Below, piece after piece: positions 42,382 through 51,739 of a DNA stretch of 64,000 nucleotides. The notes below the pieces were generated by a model that did no database searches, had not been told where the DNA came from, and saw nothing but the letters and a program-made list of their open reading frames with translations. This DNA is from Carbonactinospora thermoautotrophica. GTDB lineage: Bacteria; Actinomycetota; Actinomycetes; Streptomycetales; Carbonactinosporaceae. How positions within the stretch are numbered: the stretch's first letter is position 1; each line of letters opens with the position of its first letter. Both the position numbers and the translations under genes were made by a program. The DNA is taken from positions 682,001-746,000 of the forward strand of contig NZ_JYIJ01000018.1 of assembly GCF_001543895.1 (NCBI RefSeq), written 5' to 3'.

Positions 42382-42440
42382 TGAGCTGCCTCATCGCGCG
42401 GCGGCGCCGGTTCGCGGCGACCGGCACACGATGAGATGCC

Positions 42441-42547
42441 TGATTTCGTGCGCTATCCGTCCCTGATTTCGTTTGCTGCCGCCATACTTGACAGATATCG
42501 ACCAAGGCTTGGATGATATCGCGCAATACTTGCTTGATATCGCGCAA
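42441..42547. promoter_or_regulatory. Five-fold TGATWTCG repeat array in the tkt promoter
   Basis: TGATTTCGT occurs at 42441 and 42464, AGATATCGACCAA at 42493, and TGATATCGCGCAA at 42514 and 42535. The last three are spaced exactly 21 bp apart, two helical turns, so bound proteins would lie on one face. A promoter-like TTGACA (42488-42493) with GATGAT (42512-42517) sits inside the array. It controls the tkt-tal-glpX-gnd-pgi genes that follow. Confidence 0.6.
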
Positions 42548-42621
42548 GCTGTCAGTGCAGCTCGACGACGCTTCGCCGCGGCGTCGGTACTGGTGCCGAG
42601 GTTCAGTTCCACGGCTGTGAC

Positions 42622-44712
42622 ATGGATGTGGTGCACGTGATCGAGCGTGATCAGTTCGAGCGGTCTGATCTGGACGCGCGAGCCGTCGACACGGCGCGGG
42701 TGCTGGCGATGGACGCGGTGGAGAGGGCGGGTAACGGCCATCCGGGCACGGCGATGAGCCTCGCCCCGGCGGCGTACCTGATCTTCCAGCGGTTGCTGCG
42801 GCACGACCCGACCGACCCGGACTGGCTGGGCCGCGACCGGTTCGTGCTCTCCTGCGGGCACTCGAGCCTCACGCTCTACATCCAGCTCTTCCTGTCCGGG
42901 TACGACCTCACGCTGGACGACCTCAAGCGCTACCGGGCGTGGGGCAGTAACACGCCCGGCCACCCGGAGTACGGCCACACCGTCGGAGTGGAGACCACCA
43001 CCGGACCGCTGGGCCAGGGCATCAGCACCGCGGTCGGGATGGCGATGGCGGCGCGCAGAGCGCGCGGGATGTTCGACCCGGAGACCCCGGTCGGTGAGAG
43101 CGTGTTCGACCACACCATCTGGGTCATCGTCTCCGACGGGGACATCGAGGAGGGCGTCGCGTCGGAAGCGTCGTCGCTCGCCGGCCACCAGCGGCTCGGC
43201 AACCTCGTGGTGCTCTATGACGACAACCGCATCTCGATCGACGGCGACACCGCCGTCGCGATGAGCGAGGACGTGCTCAAGCGCTACGAGGCGTACGGGT
43301 GGCACACCCAGCGGGTGGACGACGCCGAAGACGTCCAGGCGCTCAACGCCGCGCTCGAGATCGCCCGCGACCACCACGACCGCCCGTCCATCATCGCGAT
43401 GCGCTCGATCATCGCCTGGCCGGCCCCGAACGCGCAGAACACCGCGAAGGCCCACGGCGCGGCGCTCGGCCCCGACGAGGTGGCGGCCACCAAGAAGAAG
43501 CTCGGCTTCGACCCGAACCGGACCTTCGAGGTCCCGGACGACGTCCTCCGGCACGCGCGCAAGGTGATCGACCGCGGGCGGCGGCTGCGCGCAGAGTGGA
43601 ACAAGCGGTACGAGGCGTGGCGGGCCGCGCATCCCGAGCGCGCAGCGGAACTGGACCGGATACGCGCCCGGCGGCTGCCCAACGGCTGGGCCAAGAACCT
43701 GCCCGAGTTCCCACCGGGCAAGGACATGGCGACCCGCAAGGCTTCCGGTGCGGTGCTCAACGCGATCGCGCCGGTGCTGCCCGAGCTGTGGGGCGGGTCA
43801 GCCGATCTCGCCGAGTCGAACAACACGTTGATCGAGGGCGAGCCGTCGTTCGTGCCGGTCGAGTCGGGCGCCAAGAACGCCGACCCCTACGGTCGGAACA
43901 TCCACTTCGGGGTGCGGGAGCACGCCATGGGCGCGGCGTTGAACGGCATCGCGCTGCACGGGCTGTTCCGGCCCTACGGCGGGACGTTCCTCGTGTTCAG
44001 CGACTACATGCGGCCCTCGGTGCGGCTGGCGGCGATGATGAAGCAGCCGGTCGTCTACGTCTGGACGCACGACTCGATCGGTCTCGGCGAGGACGGCCCC
44101 ACCCATCAGCCGGTGGAGCACCTGTGGGCGCTGCGCGCCATTCCCGGGCTGGACGTCGTCCGCCCTGCCGACGCCAACGAGACGGTCGTGGCGTGGCGTA
44201 CGATCCTCGAGCACCACGACCGGCCGGCGGGCCTGTGCCTGTCCCGGCAGAACCTGCCGACCCTGGAGCGTTCCCCCCGCACCGGGCTGGCCAGCGCCGA
44301 GGGAGTGGCGCGCGGCGGGTACATCCTCGCGGAGGCCAGCGGCGGCACTCCCGACGTCATCCTCATCGCCACCGGCAGCGAGGTCGCCATCGCGCTGGAG
44401 GCCCGCGAGCGCCTGGAGGCCGACGGCGTCGGTACCCGTGTGGTGTCGATGCCCTGCCTGGAGTGGTTCGACGCGCAGGAGCCGGCCTACCGTCAGCAGG
44501 TGCTGCCACCCTCGGTGCGCAGCCGGGTCGTCGTCGAGGCCGGCATCTCGCAGGGCTGGTGGCGGCTGCTCGGCGACTGCGGGGAATGCGTCTCGCTCGA
44601 ACACTTCGGCGCGTCCGCGCCGTACGCCACCCTCTACGAACAGTTCGGCATCACCGTCGAACGAGTCGTCGCGGCGGCACACCGCACGTTGCGGGCCTGT
44701 AGCGACGGGTGA
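42622..44712 (+). CDS. tkt: Transketolase
   Basis: A 696-residue thiamine-diphosphate enzyme that moves two-carbon units between ketoses and aldoses. GNGHPGTAMSLAP and GPLGQGISTAVGMA in the N-terminal domain, the ThDP/Mg motif DGDIEEGVASEASSLAGHQRLGN, and in the Pyr domain the catalytic Glu in HFGVREHAMGAALNGIALHG and DSIGLGEDGPTHQPVEHL are all present. No clear Shine-Dalgarno stands before ATG 42622, so GTG 42637 is a possible alternative. It is the first gene of the carbon-recycling cluster behind the repeat array. Confidence 0.95.
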   Translation: MDVVHVIERDQFERSDLDARAVDTARVLAMDAVERAGNGHPGTAMSLAPAAYLIFQRLLRHDPTDPDWLGRDRFVLSCGHSSLTLYIQLFLSGYDLTLDDLKRYRAWGSNTPGHPEYGHTVGVETTTGPLGQGISTAVGMAMAARRARGMFDPETPVGESVFDHTIWVIVSDGDIEEGVASEASSLAGHQRLGNLVVLYDDNRISIDGDTAVAMSEDVLKRYEAYGWHTQRVDDAEDVQALNAALEIARDHHDRPSIIAMRSIIAWPAPNAQNTAKAHGAALGPDEVAATKKKLGFDPNRTFEVPDDVLRHARKVIDRGRRLRAEWNKRYEAWRAAHPERAAELDRIRARRLPNGWAKNLPEFPPGKDMATRKASGAVLNAIAPVLPELWGGSADLAESNNTLIEGEPSFVPVESGAKNADPYGRNIHFGVREHAMGAALNGIALHGLFRPYGGTFLVFSDYMRPSVRLAAMMKQPVVYVWTHDSIGLGEDGPTHQPVEHLWALRAIPGLDVVRPADANETVVAWRTILEHHDRPAGLCLSRQNLPTLERSPRTGLASAEGVARGGYILAEASGGTPDVILIATGSEVAIALEARERLEADGVGTRVVSMPCLEWFDAQEPAYRQQVLPPSVRSRVVVEAGISQGWWRLLGDCGECVSLEHFGASAPYATLYEQFGITVERVVAAAHRTLRACSDG

Positions 44713-44826
44713 TGCGACCTGGCTGTGGGGCAGGCGGTGGAACAGGCCGCCTCAGCTTCAGCTCCGGCGACCACGCCGGCAAACCGTCCTCGAGCACGTC
44801 GGACAGGTCGATAAGGAGAACCGGCC

Positions 44827-44991
44827 ATGCGCATGCGACGGCTGACGTCAGCGGGCCGGCGAACGCGGCCAGGGCGCCGTGAGGCGTGGATCCCTGGCTG
44901 CGGCGATGTCATCCACGATCCCCGACACACCGGGCACGGACTTTCCCCACCGGCTCCGCGTCCCGCAGGAGCAACCCGACACGCTGTTTGA
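44827..44991 (+). other. Possible 54-residue ORF between tkt and tal
   Basis: ATG 44827 has AAGGAG 9-14 bases upstream, and the frame runs to TGA 44991, overlapping the tal ribosome-binding site. The product is very Arg-rich (MRMRRLTSAGRRTRPGRR at the start) and resembles nothing I know. The rest of 44713-45000 holds no recognisable feature. Confidence 0.2.
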
Positions 44992-45000
44992 GAGGATCCC

Positions 45001-46125
45001 ATGACCGACCCGCTGCGACAGTTGTCTCGCGAGGGCGTAGCCATCTGGCTGGATGACCTGAGCCGCCAACGGCTCGTGTCCGGCGATCTTGCGGCTCTCG
45101 TGCGGGACAAGCACGTCGTCGGGGTCACCACCAACCCGACGATCTTCCGCAACGCCATCTCCGCCAGCGACATCTACGACGAACAGTTGAGCCAACTCGC
45201 CCAGCTCGACGTCTCCGCAGCGGAGGCCGTGCGTCTGATCACCACACACGACGTGCGATCGGCGTGCGACGTCCTTCGCCCCATCTATGAGGCCAGCGAG
45301 GGGCGCGACGGGCGGGTGTCGATCGAGGTCGACCCCCGGCTGGCGCACGATACCGCGCGCACGCTGGCCGAGGCCCGACTGCTCTGGTGGATGGTCGACC
45401 GACCCAACCTGTTGATCAAGATTCCGGCCACCGAGGAGGGGCTGCCCGCGATCTCCGCCTGCCTAGCCGAGGGCATCAGCGTCAACGTGACCCTGATCTT
45501 TTCCCTCGCCCGTTATGAGGCCGTGATGGCAGCCTTCCTCGACGGCATCGAGGGCGCGCAGCGAGCTGGGCGAGACCTGTCCCGCATCGGCTCGGTCGCG
45601 TCGTTTTTCATCAGCCGCGTCGACACGGAGATCGACAGGCGGCTCGACAAGATCGGCACGACACAGGCACAGATGCTGCGCGGGAAGGCCGCTGTCGCCA
45701 ATGCCCGGCTCGCCTACCGCCTGCATGAGCAGGTGTTCACGAGTGAGCGGTGGCGAAGGCTGGCGGCTGCTGGCGCCCAGCCCCAGCGTCCACTGTGGGC
45801 CTCGACCAGCGTTAAGGATCCCGCATACGACGACACGCGGTACGTCGTCGACCTGGTCGCGCCCGGCACTGTCAACACGATGCCGGAGGCCACCCTCCAG
45901 GCTGTCGCTGACCACGGCGTCATCAAGGGTGACACCGTGCGCGGCCGCTACACCGCGGCCCGCGAGTTGTTCGACCAACTCGCCGCTATAGGGATCGACT
46001 ACGACGACGTCGTACGCGGACTGGAACGCGATGGCGTCGCCAAGTTCCAGGCCTCGTGGACCGAGCTGCTCGAGGACGTCGAGACCGCCCTGGCAAGCCA
46101 CCGGTCACGGAGGGCGTCATGTTGA
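45001..46125 (+). CDS. tal: Transaldolase
   Basis: A 374-residue actinobacterial-type transaldolase moving the dihydroxyacetone unit from sedoheptulose-7-phosphate to glyceraldehyde-3-phosphate. [14 protein letters not shown] and [13 protein letters not shown] are conserved N-terminal strands, the Schiff-base Lys lies in [16 protein letters not shown], and INVTLIFS-like [16 protein letters not shown] follows. [20 protein letters not shown] is present near residue 260. It ends inside glpX by 7 bases. In many actinobacteria zwf-opcA follow tal; here they are replaced by glpX, gnd and pgi. Confidence 0.95.
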   Translation: MTDPLRQLSREGVAIWLDDLSRQRLVSGDLAALVRDKHVVGVTTNPTIFRNAISASDIYDEQLSQLAQLDVSAAEAVRLITTHDVRSACDVLRPIYEASEGRDGRVSIEVDPRLAHDTARTLAEARLLWWMVDRPNLLIKIPATEEGLPAISACLAEGISVNVTLIFSLARYEAVMAAFLDGIEGAQRAGRDLSRIGSVASFFISRVDTEIDRRLDKIGTTQAQMLRGKAAVANARLAYRLHEQVFTSERWRRLAAAGAQPQRPLWASTSVKDPAYDDTRYVVDLVAPGTVNTMPEATLQAVADHGVIKGDTVRGRYTAARELFDQLAAIGIDYDDVVRGLERDGVAKFQASWTELLEDVETALASHRSRRASC

Positions 46126-47138
46126 CTCACCCTGCCAACGAACCCGCGGCGTCGACGGACCGTAACCTCGCGTTGGAGCTCGTCCGTGTGACCGAGGCCG
46201 CCGCGATGGCCGCGGGTCGGTGGGTGGGCCGGGGGGACAAGGACGGTGCGGACCGCGCGGCGGTGAACGCGATGCGCCAGCTGATCAACTCGGTGTCGAT
46301 GAACGGCGTGGTGGTGATCGGCGAAGGCGAGAAGGACCAGGCCCCCATGCTCTACAACGGGGAGCTGGTCGGTGACGGCAACGGGCCGGAGTGCGACGTG
46401 GCGGTGGACCCGATCGACGGGACCACGCTGACCGCGAAAGGCATGAACAACGCGATCTCGGTGCTCGCGGTCGCGGAACGGGGGACCATGTACGACCCGT
46501 CCGCCGTGTTCTACATGGAGAAGCTGGCCACCGGTCCGGAGGCCGCGGACGTGGTGGACATCACCGCGCCGGTCGGGGAGAACGTCCGCCGGGTCGCGCG
46601 GGCCAAGGGCTGCGCGCCGGACGATGTCACGGTGGTGATCCTGGACCGGCCCCGGCACGAGCGGATCGTCCAGGAGGTCCGGCAGACCGGGGCGCGGATC
46701 AAGTTCATCAGTGACGGGGATGTGGCTGGGGCGATCATGGCGGCCCGGCCCAACACCGGGGTCGACTTGATGCTGGGGATCGGTGGCACGCCGGAGGGCA
46801 TCATCGCCGCGTGTGCGCTCAAGTGCCTGGGTGGGGTGCTGGAGGGCAGGCTGTGGCCGCGGGATGAGGAGGAGCGGCAGAAGGCGCTGGATGCCGGCCA
46901 TGACCTGGACGCCGTGCTGACCACCGACGATCTGGTCCGGAGCGACAACGTGTTCTTCGTCGCCACCGGGGTGACCGACGGGGAGTTGTTGCACGGGGTG
47001 CGTTACCGGGCGGGTGGCGCGGTGACGGACTCGCTGGTGATGCGGTCCAAGAGCGGCACGATCCGGCACATCCAAAGCGAGCATCAGCTGACCAAGCTGC
47101 GCGCGTACAGCTCGATCGACTTCGAGCGGGCGCCGTGA
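46119..47138 (+). CDS. glpX: Fructose-1,6-bisphosphatase class II
   Basis: A 339-residue GlpX-type FBPase producing fructose-6-phosphate. [18 protein letters not shown] and [14 protein letters not shown] carry the metal ligands, and [16 protein letters not shown] and [18 protein letters not shown] complete the site. ATG 46119 overlaps the tal stop by 7 bases. Next to pgi it can return triose- and F6P-level carbon to glucose-6-phosphate, as needed for a cyclic pentose-phosphate route or gluconeogenesis. Confidence 0.95.
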   Translation: MLTHPANEPAASTDRNLALELVRVTEAAAMAAGRWVGRGDKDGADRAAVNAMRQLINSVSMNGVVVIGEGEKDQAPMLYNGELVGDGNGPECDVAVDPIDGTTLTAKGMNNAISVLAVAERGTMYDPSAVFYMEKLATGPEAADVVDITAPVGENVRRVARAKGCAPDDVTVVILDRPRHERIVQEVRQTGARIKFISDGDVAGAIMAARPNTGVDLMLGIGGTPEGIIAACALKCLGGVLEGRLWPRDEEERQKALDAGHDLDAVLTTDDLVRSDNVFFVATGVTDGELLHGVRYRAGGAVTDSLVMRSKSGTIRHIQSEHQLTKLRAYSSIDFERAP

Positions 47139-47167
47139 GACAAGCACGAGCCAGGGAGCGTTCTGAC

Positions 47168-48181
47168 ATGCAGATCGGCATGGTCGGCGCGGGCCGCATG
47201 GGCGCGAACCTCGCCCGCCGGCTCAGCCGGGCGGGACATGAATGCGTCGTCTACGACCGCGACGCTGACGCCGTGGCACGGCTGGAGAGCGAGGGGGTGA
47301 TCGGCGCGGTATCGCTGGAGGATCTCATCAAGAAGCTTGAGACTCCGCGCGCGGTGTGGGTGATGGTGCCCGCAGCGCGAACGGATGAGGTGATCGACGC
47401 ACTCGGCGCGATGATGGACGCGGACGATGTGATCGTCGACGGCGGCAACTCCTACTACCGCGACGACGTAAGGCGGGCGGCCACGCTCGCGGCCCGCGGC
47501 ATCCACTACGTCGACGTGGGCACCAGCGGCGGCGTTCACGGGCTCGAGCGCGGCTACTGCCTGATGATCGGTGGCGAGCCGGTAGCCGTCCAGCGGCTCG
47601 ACCCGATCTTCCGAGCCCTCGCGCCAGGGGTCGAGGCCGCGCCGCGTACACCAGGTCGCGCGGGCGAAGCGAGCACAGCCGAACACGGATACCTGCACTG
47701 CGGGCCGGCCGGCGCCGGCCATTTCGTGAAGATGGTGCACAACGGGATCGAGTACGGCCAGATGGCGGCGCTCGCCGAAGGCCTGGCGATCCTGCGCAAG
47801 GCGAACGCCGGCGCGATTGCCCGGGACAGCGACGCCGAGACGGCACCGCTCGTCGATGCGGAGTTCTACCGGTACGACATCGACGTGGCCGAGGTCGCCG
47901 AGGTGTGGCGCCGCGGAAGCGTGATCAGCTCGTGGTTGCTCGACCTCACGGCAGGGATGCTGCGTGACGACCCGGAGCTCAGCGGATTCTCCGGCCATGT
48001 CGCGGACTCCGGCGAGGGCCGCTGGACCGTGCAGGCGGCAGTCGACGAGGGAGTGCCGGCGTACGTCCTCACCGCAGCGCTCTACGAGCGGTTCAGCTCA
48101 CGCCGGGAAGGCGACTACGCCGACAAGGTGCTCTCCGCCATGCGGAAGGCATTCGGCGGTCACCAGGAAAAGCTGACGTGA
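47168..48181 (+). CDS. gnd: 6-phosphogluconate dehydrogenase, short NAD-type
   Basis: A 337-residue short-type decarboxylating 6-phosphogluconate dehydrogenase (YqeC/GndA-like). The Rossmann motif is [27 protein letters not shown] has an acidic residue after strand 2, which favours NAD over NADP, in contrast to HNRT in the long enzyme at 6634. [30 protein letters not shown] and [16 protein letters not shown] with the catalytic Lys follow. ATG 47168 has AGGGAG upstream; an in-frame GTG at 47135 overlapping glpX is possible. The pgi start overlaps its stop. Confidence 0.92.
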   Translation: MQIGMVGAGRMGANLARRLSRAGHECVVYDRDADAVARLESEGVIGAVSLEDLIKKLETPRAVWVMVPAARTDEVIDALGAMMDADDVIVDGGNSYYRDDVRRAATLAARGIHYVDVGTSGGVHGLERGYCLMIGGEPVAVQRLDPIFRALAPGVEAAPRTPGRAGEASTAEHGYLHCGPAGAGHFVKMVHNGIEYGQMAALAEGLAILRKANAGAIARDSDAETAPLVDAEFYRYDIDVAEVAEVWRRGSVISSWLLDLTAGMLRDDPELSGFSGHVADSGEGRWTVQAAVDEGVPAYVLTAALYERFSSRREGDYADKVLSAMRKAFGGHQEKLT

Positions 48182-49818
48182 GGAAAGCTGGCGGGAACGT
48201 GGGAATCACCTCAATTCCGGCGTGGGCGGCCCTGGAAACGCATTATCAAGCGCTTCGCGACGTGCACCTGCGTGACTTGTTCGCGCAGGATGCGCGTCGG
48301 GGTGAATCGTTGACAGCCGAGCACGACGGAATCTATCTCGACTTCTCGAAGAACCGTGTCACGCGGCGGACCATCGATCTCCTCGTCGCGCTCGCCGAGG
48401 CTCGTGGCCTTCGCGACGGCATCGAAGCGATGTTCACGGGACACCGGGTGAACGCGACCGAAGACCGGGCGGTGCTGCATGTGGCGCTGCGCGCTCCCCG
48501 CGACGCGTCGATCCGTGTCGATGGCGAGGACGTGGTTCCCAAGGTTCACGCTGTGCTCGAGCGGATGAGCCGGTTCGCGGAGCGCGTACGCCAAGGCGAG
48601 TGGCGCGGCTTCACCGGCCAACGCATCCGCAATGTGGTCAACATCGGCATCGGCGGATCCCACCTCGGGCCCGAGATGGCCTACGAGGCGTTGCGCGACT
48701 TCGCCGACGAGCGACTTGAGTTCCGGTTCGTCTCCAACGTCGACGGCAGCGACATCAGCCGAGCGCTCCGCGACCTGCATCTTGCGCAGACGCTGTTCGT
48801 CGTTTCGTCGAAGACATTCACTACCAGCGAGACGCTCACGAACGCGCGCACAGCCAGGCAGTGGGTGCTCGACGCCATGGGCGATCCGGCAGCCGTGAGG
48901 AATCACTTCGTCGCCGTGTCGGCGAACCCTACCGAAGTCGAGGCCTTCGGTATCGACCCGCAGAACATGTTCGAGTTCTGGGACTGGGTTGGCGGCCGTT
49001 ACTCGGTCCACTCCGCTATTGGGCTGTCGCTCATGCTCGCGATCGGGCCGGAGCACTTCCGCGCGATGCTCGCCGGCGCACGCTCCATGGATGACCATTT
49101 CCGCACCGCGCCGTTCGAACGGAATCTCCCGGTGCTGCTCGGTCTCCTCGGCATCTGGTACCGCAACTTCTTCGGAGCACAGACCCACGCGGTGTTGCCG
49201 TACGACCAGCGGCTCGCCCGCTTCGCGGCATATCTGCAGCAGCTCGACATGGAGAGCAACGGCAAGTCGGTCGACTGGGCAGGCCGGCCCATGCCCGTCG
49301 ACACAGCTCCCGTCGTGTGGGGGGAGCCGGGCACCAACGGGCAGCACGCTTTCTTCCAAATGCTTCACCAGGGAACAACCCTTGTGCCGTGCGACTTCAT
49401 CGGAACCATCGAACCCGCACACGGGCTGCAAGAACACCAGGACCTTCTCATGGCCAACCTCTTCGCACAGACCGAGGCGCTCGCCTTCGGCAAAACACCA
49501 GAAGAGGCCCAGCGCGAAGGCGTTCCTGTGGAGCAGCTGGCACATCGAGTATTCGCCGGCAACAGGCCCAGCAACACGCTCCTGATCCCGCGTCTGACGC
49601 CGTACACACTCGGGCAACTCATCGCACTCTACGAGCACAAGGTATTCACCCAGGGTTGGATCTGGGGCGTCAACTCTTTCGATCAATGGGGCGTGGAACT
49701 CGGCAAGGCCCTGGCCAATCGCATATTGACTGAGTTGCAGTCAGATGACCCCCAGCTCGCCCATGACAGCTCGACAAACGCGCTGATCGAGCGGTACCGA
49801 CGCTGCCGCCGTCGCTGA
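48178..49818 (+). CDS. pgi: Glucose-6-phosphate isomerase
   Basis: A 546-residue isomerase interconverting glucose-6-phosphate and fructose-6-phosphate. [19 protein letters not shown] is the first signature, [18 protein letters not shown] binds phosphate, [20 protein letters not shown] and the catalytic Glu in [16 protein letters not shown] follow, and the family C-terminal signature with Lys is [23 protein letters not shown] 48178 overlaps the gnd stop. It is the last gene of the cluster, followed by a strong hairpin. Confidence 0.96.
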   Translation: MRKAGGNVGITSIPAWAALETHYQALRDVHLRDLFAQDARRGESLTAEHDGIYLDFSKNRVTRRTIDLLVALAEARGLRDGIEAMFTGHRVNATEDRAVLHVALRAPRDASIRVDGEDVVPKVHAVLERMSRFAERVRQGEWRGFTGQRIRNVVNIGIGGSHLGPEMAYEALRDFADERLEFRFVSNVDGSDISRALRDLHLAQTLFVVSSKTFTTSETLTNARTARQWVLDAMGDPAAVRNHFVAVSANPTEVEAFGIDPQNMFEFWDWVGGRYSVHSAIGLSLMLAIGPEHFRAMLAGARSMDDHFRTAPFERNLPVLLGLLGIWYRNFFGAQTHAVLPYDQRLARFAAYLQQLDMESNGKSVDWAGRPMPVDTAPVVWGEPGTNGQHAFFQMLHQGTTLVPCDFIGTIEPAHGLQEHQDLLMANLFAQTEALAFGKTPEEAQREGVPVEQLAHRVFAGNRPSNTLLIPRLTPYTLGQLIALYEHKVFTQGWIWGVNSFDQWGVELGKALANRILTELQSDDPQLAHDSSTNALIERYRRCRRR

Positions 49819-49864
49819 ACCGGCGGTCTGAAGAGCACCACAACCGCCCGGCCGCGGGAACACT

Positions 49865-49903
49865 GCCGCCCCGGCCGGCCCGCTACGGGCCGGCCGGGGC
49901 GGC
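49865..49903 (+). terminator. 18-bp GC hairpin after pgi
   Basis: GCCGCCCCGGCCGGCCCG (49865-49882) pairs perfectly with its complement at 49886-49903, loop 3. It closes the tkt-pgi cluster. Confidence 0.85.
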
Positions 49904-49971
49904 TTCGTCACGTCTCGATGCCGGCACCCGGACGACGCGCACGGACCAGCAGCGTCGGCGCTGTCTCACCA

Positions 49972-51030
49972 CTAGATGGTTGATGTGAATTTCGTTGCTG
50001 GTGGCGACACGCGTGGCGGGTAGGGGCGGAGAAGGCGGAGAGTGTCCAGGATCGGCGTTGCACACCCAACGTCGACCATGGGGGCCGCGTGGACGCCGAC
50101 CTGGACACTCTTCTGATCGCACTCTACGTGGCCTTGGAGGATCACATCATCCCGGCCAGACGGACACGCCGGGCCGGTCCGGGCCGCCGGCCAAAGGTCA
50201 CCGATGCCGAACTGGTGTGCCTGGCCGTGGCGCAGGCGCTGCTGCGCTACCCCGATGAGCATCACTGGCTACGTGCCGCACCCGCCCGGGTCGGGCACCT
50301 GTTCCCGCGGCTGTTGTCGCAACCGGAGTACAACCGCCGGCTCCGCGCCGCCGCTGACCTGATGGAAGACGCGCTGCGGTGGCTGGCCGACCACACCCCG
50401 GCCACCGCCGAACCGCTGCGGCTGATGGACGGCACACCGGTGCCCTGCGGCGCCTCCCGGACCACCGCGAGGCGCTCGAACCTGTTCGGCTGGGCCGGCT
50501 ACGGCCACGACACCTCCCACCACCGCTTCTACTGGGGTACCAGGCTGATGCTCCTGGTCACCGCCGAGGGCACCATCACCGGGTTCGGGCTGGCCAACCC
50601 CAAGCTGGTCGGCGAACGCCAGCAGGTGCTGGGCCTGCTCGCCCGCCGCAAGAACCTGCCGTCCCCAGGCAGCACGATCGTGTGTGACAAGGGCTTCGCC
50701 GGCCGAGACTTCGCCATCGCCCTGGCCGGCAAGGCCCTGACCGTGCTCCGCCCGGCCCGCAAGGACGAACCCGACCCGGGCATCTTCCCCCACTGGCTAC
50801 GCCAACGCGTCGAAGCGATCATCTGGACCTTGAAAGGCCAACTCCACCTCGAACACCACGGCGGGCGCATCCCCACCGGCCTGTGGGCCCGCATCGTGCA
50901 GCGTCTGCTCGCCCTCAACGCCGTGATCTGGCACAACTGGACCATAGGCGCACCAGTCAAGCGCTCCCTGATCCCCTACGACCACTGACCAAGGCCCTGA
51001 CCAGCCCACAAATTCACATCAACGATCTAG
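49972..51030. mobile_element. IS982-family insertion sequence
   Basis: Inverted ends of 21 bp, 49972-49992 and 51010-51030, match at 20 positions (CTAGAT to GTGAATTT). The 1.06-kb size and the single transposase fit IS982. CTAG at both outer edges may be part of the ends or a 4-bp target duplication. Confidence 0.85.
50089..50988 (+). CDS. IS982-family transposase
   Basis: A 299-residue DDE transposase. DLDTLLIALYVALEDHI at the N-terminus, LMDGTPVPCGASRTTARRSN for the first Asp, IVCDKGFAGRDFAIALA for the second, and RVEAIIWTLKGQLHLEHHGG for the Glu are the family blocks. The GTG start at 50089 was taken from the frame. The reading frame is complete, so the element may be mobile. Confidence 0.9.
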   Translation: MDADLDTLLIALYVALEDHIIPARRTRRAGPGRRPKVTDAELVCLAVAQALLRYPDEHHWLRAAPARVGHLFPRLLSQPEYNRRLRAAADLMEDALRWLADHTPATAEPLRLMDGTPVPCGASRTTARRSNLFGWAGYGHDTSHHRFYWGTRLMLLVTAEGTITGFGLANPKLVGERQQVLGLLARRKNLPSPGSTIVCDKGFAGRDFAIALAGKALTVLRPARKDEPDPGIFPHWLRQRVEAIIWTLKGQLHLEHHGGRIPTGLWARIVQRLLALNAVIWHNWTIGAPVKRSLIPYDH

Positions 51031-51144
51031 AGGCTGCCTCTCCCTGGGCCGCCCCGACCCTCGCCGCCTCCCCGGGGCGGGGACGGCCCTCACTCGGCCC
51101 GGCCGATACATCGTCCCCCGTGGTGCCCCGCCGGCCGGGCTTTT

Positions 51145-51194
51145 CGTCGAGTGTGCGTGTCGTCACACGCGTGTGACGACACGCACACTCGACG
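51145..51194. repeat. Perfect 50-bp palindrome without spacer
   Basis: The two 25-base arms, from CGTCGAGTGTG to CACACG and back to CACACTCGACG, match without error and with no loop. It is followed by two tandem copies of GACGCGGCCAAAGCC (51191-51205 and 51206-51220). TTTT precedes the palindrome and no T run follows, so it is not a classical terminator. It lies 115 bp beyond the IS982 end. Confidence 0.85.
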
Positions 51195-51319
51195 CGGCCA
51201 AAGCCGACGCGGCCAAAGCCGACGTCACTGGAGCCGGCGGGCCGTGCGGGCCCGGACTCCCGCGCCACCAACCCAACAATGCCCCCGCAACCCTGGTGAC
51301 CCGAGAGAAACCGCCCGCA

Positions 51320-51369
51320 CGGCCCGCCGCCCAAACCCCGGTGCCTATGACGCCTACCCGAAGGGCCAT
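51320..51369 (-). pseudogene. Possible N-terminal stub of a Gfo/Idh/MocA oxidoreductase
   Basis: On the minus strand, GGTGAGGAGG stands before ATG 51369, which opens MALRVGVIGTG, the usual start of MocA-type dehydrogenases. After about 11 residues the similarity is lost. If real, it is a gene cut off by deletion. Bases 51221-51600 hold nothing else I can support. Confidence 0.25.
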
Positions 51370-51600
51370 CGCGTCCTCCTCACCTTCGGTGAGACTCTCA
51401 TACCCTGTCGTGTGCGGCTGGCCGCGATCGCGTATCCGACCATGCCGAACCTGCCTTGGGTCGCACGCCGATGACTTGGGGCCGCGCGGTTCGGCGCAGG
51501 GGATTTTCGGCGCCGACGGGCGCATGGGCCAGGAGAGGGGGCGATCCCTGGCTGGCGTGGCAGTTCGACGGCCGGGGGTTCTTCGCCCGCTTAAATAGCA

Positions 51601-51622
51601 GGACCCGGTACGCACCGGGTCC
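51601..51622 (-). terminator. Hairpin downstream of DAHP synthase
   Basis: GGACCCGGT (51601-51609) pairs with ACCGGGTCC (51614-51622), loop of 4. It lies 118 bp past the stop of the minus-strand DAHP synthase gene. Confidence 0.5.
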
Positions 51623-51739
51623 AGGAGCTCACAAGCCCGCGAGACACGAGCGCGGTGAGAAGTCCTCGCCATGCTGAGTGAGCGCGCTGTCCTCAGCCCG
51701 CGGCGGTGGCCAGGGCTCCGGCCTGGTTCGTACGCGCGG

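Noticed and set aside
42455-42560. Repeat array before tkt read as a CRISPR
   Set aside because: The repeats are 9-13 bp at 21-29 bp spacing with no unique spacers of CRISPR length and no cas genes.
51173-51598. Overlapping ORFs on both strands around the 50-bp palindrome
   Set aside because: Their sequences are driven by the palindrome and the 15-bp repeats and lack a ribosome-binding site or similarity.
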